Source of the DNA: SXTU01 sp964496695
Lineage (GTDB): Bacteria; Verrucomicrobiota; Verrucomicrobiia; Limisphaerales; SXTU01
Length of the DNA: 64,000 nt
Reading direction: 5' to 3'
Assembly (NCBI GenBank): GCA_964496695.1
Contig: CAZCBE010000015.1
Span: 1-64,000 of the forward strand
Of this stretch, positions 60,350-64,000 are shown piece after piece; within the stretch, counting starts at the first letter, position 1; each line of letters opens with the position of its first letter. Made by a program: the position numbers and the translations under genes. The notes below the pieces were generated by a model that saw only the letters and a program-made list of their open reading frames with translations, had not been told where the DNA came from and searched no databases.

Positions 60350-60837
60350 GGTGCGGATGTTCGATGCGTTTCAGGAAATGCGCCGCGAGGCTAGCAAGGG
60401 CGGCGGACGGTTCAATGGCAAAGTGGAGGAATGCGGAACGCGGAATGCGGAATGCGGAACGGGGAATTCAGACCCGCCCATTGGCTTCGTTTCGCAAATC
60501 TCCCTTCACCCTCCCCCTCACCATGCCCACCGGAGCGCCGGTCTCCGACCCGGCGTTTTCCTCATCTTTATCTTCCCTGAATCTTTGGGTCCTCTCTGCT
60601 TCACTGACCTCATCTTCCCGACCTTGCTTGAGCCTGTGGGGCGCGCTGCGGAGTAAGGCGGGCCACCCTTGATTACACGCTTAGGGAGGCCCCCCGTAGC
60701 GCCCGCGTCTCGCGGGCCGTGCCGCCGGCGTCCTCGCCGGCCCCCGTTACGTGCGCCATCAGACAGCGCCCCTTTCGCACCCCATCCGTCCCATCAGTCC
60801 TATTCGTCGCATTCCTTCCCAAGCGTGGCGTCCCAGA
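60350..60837. other. Intergenic region with several dispersed repeat words
   Basis: Contains GGAATGCGGAACGCGGAATG words (60427-60465), a 25-base word shared with an in-gene repeat (60531-60555), a full GTAGCGCC/GCGTCCTCGC element (60696-60741) and the inverse of the 54804 word (60775-60812). No gene recognised. Confidence 0.7.
60696..60741. repeat. Composite palindromic element with GCGTCCTCGC core
   Basis: GTAGCGCCCGCGTCTCGCGG then GCCGTGCC, then GCCGGCGTCCTCGCCGGC (60724-60741). Same unit architecture as at 18395-18553 with different, still paired stem bases. Confidence 0.88.
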
Positions 60838-62784
60838 CTACTCCAGTTCCGCCACCGCGACCGTATAAATCAACATCCGAGGCACAGTGAACGCCGCCTC
60901 ACCCGCCCGCTGCACCAAGCCCGCCGCCCCGGTGCTGACCTCGGCGTCCGGCGAGAAGAGGCGGACGGACTTCACGCGCTCGCCGGGCTGGAGGGCGAGC
61001 CGCACGGTGAGCTTCTCGACCGCGAGAGGCTTCTCCTCGTGCGGGCCACGGCCCATCTTGGAGTTCGGCGGCGGCTCCTCGCGGTTGTAGTTCACCAAGT
61101 GGACGAAGCGGCGTTTCGGCTGGCTCAGGACGGAGGCCACTACGGTGTTTGCACCTTCACGGCGGGTGACCGCGGCAAGGTCCGTGCGCCATTTCGCAAC
61201 CAGGTCTCCCTCCTCGGCAGCCGCCGAGGTGAGGAGACGGACTTTGCTGGCGGTGAAGAGGTCCGCCTCCTCGCGTCGGCGGCTGCCGGACGCAGGATCG
61301 CAACTCACCACCGCCACGCGCCTGGCCAGGTGCGCTGCCGTCAGCAAGTCATCCGGCACGATGTCGAACACATACCCTTCGCGGGCGAGCTGCTTCCCGA
61401 TGGCCTTGAAGCGCGCCACCGGCTCCACGTCGCCACGATGCACCGCGCTGCGCGGGTAGAGCAGCAGCAGCTCCGCCGTCGGCTGCGCGCCGAGATAGAA
61501 GTCCCGGTGCTCGCGCGCGAAGCGGAAGTAGGTGGTCATCGCCTCGCGGCCGGCCGGGTTCTTGAAGTTCGCGTAGAAGCCCAGCCCGGTGCCGCCGTTC
61601 GCGATGCCCTCGGCAATCGTCGCGCGGGTGCGCGTCTGCTCATACTTGCCGAGCAGGAACGGCTTCGGTCCGAACGCACCCCGGATGAAGCGCAGTTGCA
61701 GCGTGCCGTCGCCGAGGTCGCCGTTGGCCAGATCGGTCTGCGAGGCGGCGTTGCCGGTGCTATACCAGAGGTAGTTTTCGCCCTTGCCCCAGAGGTCGCC
61801 GGGCAGCAGGCAGCGCTCGTCACCGTTGATCTGGTTGAAGCCGCCGAGGTGGTTCCACTGGGCGACGAGCAGGTCCGGCTTGAGCTTCTGGCCGTGCGTG
61901 ATGAAGACGTCGTCGAAGGCGGCCTTGAGCGCGGTCTGCGTCCACTTCAGGGAGGCGAGCTTGTAGGGGGAGGTTTCCTTGGGGTTGTGCCACGAAGGAA
62001 TTTCCGCAAAGGCGTGGCCTTTCAAGTCCGCGATGGCGAACTGGTCCTTGAGCTGGGCGGTCGTGTAGTTCGTCCCCAGCCACGCGCGGAAGCCGCCGAC
62101 GCAGTGGGAGCACATGCAGTCGCGGCGGTAGTAGTAATTGGCGATGAGGCCGTCCACGCCGCGGGCGATGGCGTCGGTCATCATGGCCTTGAGGCAGGCG
62201 CGCCAGAGCGGGTTGTTGAGGCAGCCGTGATACTCGGGCCAGCCGCCGATCTTGTAGCTGCTGGTGGTGATGAGCTTGCCGGCGACGTCCACGGACAGCA
62301 TCGCCGTGGGGTCCGCCACGGGCTTGGGGCCGAGGGCTTGGGTGTCCCAGCCGTTGTGATACCAGTCGAAGAAGCCGGCGCGCTTCTCGGGATCGCCGAG
62401 GATGAAGGTGGTGTTGAAATGGCCGACGACCTTCGTGCCGCGCGCGTGGATTTCCTGGTTCAGCTTGCGGAAGAACTCGCCGCACTCTTTGGTGCCTTCG
62501 ACCGGGAAGTGCGCCGGGTAACCCTTGCCGAATTTCGTGTGCGCGACGCTGTAGAACGTGACGCCGTAGAAGCCGACCTGGGCGACCTGCGGCTTCGCCT
62601 CGCCGACGAAGTCGAGGTATTCGGGCGTGCCGTAATCCGTCCAGTTGGCGATGAGGGTGTTGAACCAGAACGGCTCGGCGGCGCGGGTGTTTGCTGTGAA
62701 CAAGGCGAGGACCGCCAAGGCCCGCAGAAAAGTCAGGCCAAGGCGTGCGGTGGACGGGTGCGGGCGACGGAGGTGGGAGTTCAT
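60838..62784 (-). CDS. Exported glycoside hydrolase-like protein with in-frame palindrome
   Basis: Predicted 648 residues from MNSHLRRPHPSTARLG; signal ends at TRAAE near residue 36. The N-terminal two-thirds reads as a TIM-barrel glycosidase-like fold: FNTLIANWTDYGTPEYLDFVGEAKPQVAQVGFYG, GTKVVGHFNTTFIL, GVDGLIANYYYRRDCMCSHCVGGFRAWLG (a Cys-Cys-Cys pocket followed by a Phe-Arg-x-Trp-Leu element seen in PVC beta-galactosidase/fucosidase-like proteins) and LLVAQWNHLGG. The C-terminus (RFVHLVNYNREEPP, LTVRLALQPGERVKSVRLFSPD) is a beta domain. Exact family not recognised. About 24 residues (SRRREEADLFTASKVRLLTSAAAE) are encoded by an inverted repeat at 61216-61287. Confidence 0.65.
   Translation of the reverse strand: MNSHLRRPHPSTARLGLTFLRALAVLALFTANTRAAEPFWFNTLIANWTDYGTPEYLDFVGEAKPQVAQVGFYGVTFYSVAHTKFGKGYPAHFPVEGTKECGEFFRKLNQEIHARGTKVVGHFNTTFILGDPEKRAGFFDWYHNGWDTQALGPKPVADPTAMLSVDVAGKLITTSSYKIGGWPEYHGCLNNPLWRACLKAMMTDAIARGVDGLIANYYYRRDCMCSHCVGGFRAWLGTNYTTAQLKDQFAIADLKGHAFAEIPSWHNPKETSPYKLASLKWTQTALKAAFDDVFITHGQKLKPDLLVAQWNHLGGFNQINGDERCLLPGDLWGKGENYLWYSTGNAASQTDLANGDLGDGTLQLRFIRGAFGPKPFLLGKYEQTRTRATIAEGIANGGTGLGFYANFKNPAGREAMTTYFRFAREHRDFYLGAQPTAELLLLYPRSAVHRGDVEPVARFKAIGKQLAREGYVFDIVPDDLLTAAHLARRVAVVSCDPASGSRRREEADLFTASKVRLLTSAAAEEGDLVAKWRTDLAAVTRREGANTVVASVLSQPKRRFVHLVNYNREEPPPNSKMGRGPHEEKPLAVEKLTVRLALQPGERVKSVRLFSPDAEVSTGAAGLVQRAGEAAFTVPRMLIYTVAVAELE
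61216..61287. repeat. In-frame inverted repeat (27-base arms) in glycosidase-like gene
   Basis: Arms 61216-61242 and 61261-61287 match at 24 of 27 positions; the core is AGCCGCCGAGGTGAGGAG. A single arm of the same family lies inside the YkgJ-type gene at 8176-8200. Confidence 0.88.
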
Positions 62785-62814
62785 GCTGAGTGCGCTGGAG
62801 GATTGAAGTTCCGG

Positions 62815-62989
62815 CCGGGGGACAAATTCAGCGCGGGTGCGCCGGTCGTGGACATCACCGGCCGGCGAAGTTTGTCCCCGGAGCGCGGGTCTGTGACCCG
62901 CAGCAGCTCGCGCTCGTCTGGGATGCTCGCTCATGCCAGCAGGCCAGCCAGTCGCGGCTTGCTGCGGGTCACAGACCCGCGCTCCGGGG
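62815..62989. repeat. Intergenic palindromes including a 30-base perfect inverted repeat
   Basis: Arms 62876-62905 and 62960-62989 are exact inverse complements over 30 bases (core GAGCGCGGGTCTGTGACC). A second pair (CGGGGGACAAATTC near 62816, GAAGTTTGTCCCCGG near 62868-62882) overlaps the left arm. It lies in the 278-base gap between two divergent genes. Confidence 0.92.
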
Positions 62990-63062
62990 GAGCTGGGCTT
63001 ACACCGCCCTTGACGATGAACAGAGAGCGAGTAGCTTCCCAACCGAACCGACCCCTCAAGTC

Positions 63063-63806
63063 ATGCGCGAGACCGACCACCCTCGTCCTGCCTGCGTTGC
63101 GCCTCGCCGCGCGCAAGTTCTGGGCTTTACCTTGATCGAACTGCTCGTCGTCATCGCCATCATCGCGATTCTGGCGGGGATGCTGCTGCCGGCCTTGAGC
63201 AAGGCCCAGCAGAAGGCCACCGGCACCAAGTGCATGAACAACATGAAGCAGTTCCAGCTCATGTGGCTGTTTTACGCGGACGAATATGACAGCCGGCTCG
63301 TCCCGGTGCGCACCTGGGTGGCCGGCAGCCTCCCCGACAGCAACAGCATCACCAACGGCCTGCTCTGGCCGTTCACCAAGAACGAGTCGCTCTACAAATG
63401 TCCCGGGGACAAGTCCCTCAACGCCCGCAGCGTGTCCATGAACAGCCACATGGGGGGAAATCAGGGGGATTACATCTTCGCTGGATTCGCCCCCTACAAG
63501 CGGCGCGAGGATATTCTCACCCCCGACCAATATTGGGTTACCCTGGATGAACGGATTGGCATCAATGACGGCTTCTTCCGGGTGGACTGCACCACCACTT
63601 ACGCATCTCCCTTCGTCGGCGATTTTCCAGCGATCTATCACAACCGGGCCAGCGCCTTCAGTTTCTCCGACGGGCATGCAGAGATGCACAAATGGACGAC
63701 CGCGAATTACGTTTCGATCGCCCCCGTCACCGGCCAGCCCATGAATGCGGACGACATCTGGATGATGCAGCACATGACCCTGCCCACCGCCGCCCCCTGG
63801 CCGTGA
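63063..63806 (+). CDS. Pseudopilin-like protein with H-X9-DG signature (third copy)
   Basis: Predicted 247 residues from MRETDHPRPACVAPRR; the longer frame upstream translates the palindromes. A 21-residue basic leader precedes the prepilin peptidase site VLG/FTLIELL (Glu26 at +5), then AIIAILAGMLLPALSKAQQKA. Globular part: CMNNMKQFQLMWLFYADEYDSRLV, YKCPGDKS and the H-X9-DG motif (His-NRASAFSFS-Asp-Gly-His). The leader is longer than in the other two copies. Single gene, no secretion genes nearby. Confidence 0.85.
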   Translation: MRETDHPRPACVAPRRAQVLGFTLIELLVVIAIIAILAGMLLPALSKAQQKATGTKCMNNMKQFQLMWLFYADEYDSRLVPVRTWVAGSLPDSNSITNGLLWPFTKNESLYKCPGDKSLNARSVSMNSHMGGNQGDYIFAGFAPYKRREDILTPDQYWVTLDERIGINDGFFRVDCTTTYASPFVGDFPAIYHNRASAFSFSDGHAEMHKWTTANYVSIAPVTGQPMNADDIWMMQHMTLPTAAPWP

Positions 63807-63833
63807 GCCAGCGGTCACGACCACTGCCCGGGC

Positions 63834-64000
63834 TCAGGCTTGGAACCGCCACGAAACGCGGTTCGTGGGAATGCCTTGGGCGTTGAACTCCCGCTCAAAG
63901 TCCGTGGTCACGGCGGCGAGTTCGGCGGGGGGTTCAGTCTCGGTGAAAGCCTGGTCCGCCCGGAAGACCGCGAGCATCTGCTCGAAGTATTCCCCATGAT
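63834..64000 (-). CDS. trmB: tRNA (guanine-N7)-methyltransferase TrmB, C-terminal part (cut by window end)
   Basis: Reading the minus strand from the window edge gives HGEYFEQMLAVFRADQAF, then TDFEREFNAQGIPTNRVSWRFQA and a stop at 63834-63836. The TDFEREFNAQG block followed by a short basic/aromatic tail is characteristic of the TrmB C-terminus, whose Thr and Glu contact the methyl donor or tRNA. Only about 55 codons are inside the window, so start, length and the catalytic core cannot be judged. It converges on the pseudopilin gene with a 27-base gap. Confidence 0.7.
   Translation of the reverse strand, partial: HGEYFEQMLAVFRADQAFTETEPPAELAAVTTDFEREFNAQGIPTNRVSWRFQA

Noticed and set aside
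60751..63135. Open frame of 794 codons on the plus strand
   Set aside because: Antisense to the glycosidase-like gene; composition is Arg/Glu/Gly-rich with no recognisable motif, and it covers several repeats.

Overview
The window is about 64 kb of GC-rich bacterial chromosome, most likely from a member of the Verrucomicrobiota (possibly Limisphaerales, the former subdivision 3). This is inferred from gene content: two DUF1549/DUF1553 plus DUF1501 gene pairs, PVC-type 'membrane-bound dehydrogenase' and planctomycete-type cytochrome c domains, three pseudopilin-like proteins with the H-X9-DG signature, and an ECF sigma factor beside a large Ser/Thr kinase with RDD domains. A run of ten Ns at 43570-43579 indicates a draft or metagenome assembly. 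I saw no rRNA, tRNA, CRISPR array, transposase or prophage.

Layout. 0.2-8.6 kb (+): secreted PVC proteins (SGNH-like/dehydrogenase fusion, TonB-like lipoprotein, cytochrome c/WD40 protein, gluconolactonase-like protein, YkgJ-type protein). 9.3-14.4 kb (-): DUF3088 protein, FAD/NAD oxidoreductase, Ser/Thr kinase-RDD protein, ECF sigma factor. 14.5-20.8 kb (+): DUF1549/DUF1553 and DUF1501 proteins, a DUF692 (MNIO) enzyme overlapping a putative partner gene, and a universal stress protein. 20.9-27.3 kb (-): a complete phosphate regulon block, porin-pstS-pstC-pstA-pstB-phoU, with a Pho-box-like repeat upstream of the porin. 27.9-33.1 kb: two pseudopilins, a NarL-type regulator, a HEAT protein, an unknown coupled gene pair, and a one-domain ModE-type regulator followed by a near-perfect ModE operator. 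33.2-48.6 kb: two tripartite RND efflux operons arranged back to back, one led by a two-component system (-) and the other by a PadR repressor (+). 48.6-64 kb: RsmB/NOP methyltransferase, a pair of exported proteins, a beta-barrel protein, the second DUF1501/DUF1549 pair, a hydrolase, a sugar-isomerase-like protein, a glycosidase-like protein, a third pseudopilin and the end of trmB.

The most striking feature is not a gene. The spaces between genes, and several genes themselves, hold many palindromic elements. Some families keep a constant core while the outer stem changes on both sides together. Others have arms built from degenerate short words. At least five copies lie inside otherwise intact reading frames: three in one RND pump, one in a DUF1549 protein and one in a glycosidase-like protein. 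Another supplies the start codon and part of the signal peptide of a TolC-like protein. This resembles the in-frame palindromic elements of Rickettsia, but in an unrelated phylum and with several sequence families.

Product names rest on reading motifs by eye; no database search was possible.
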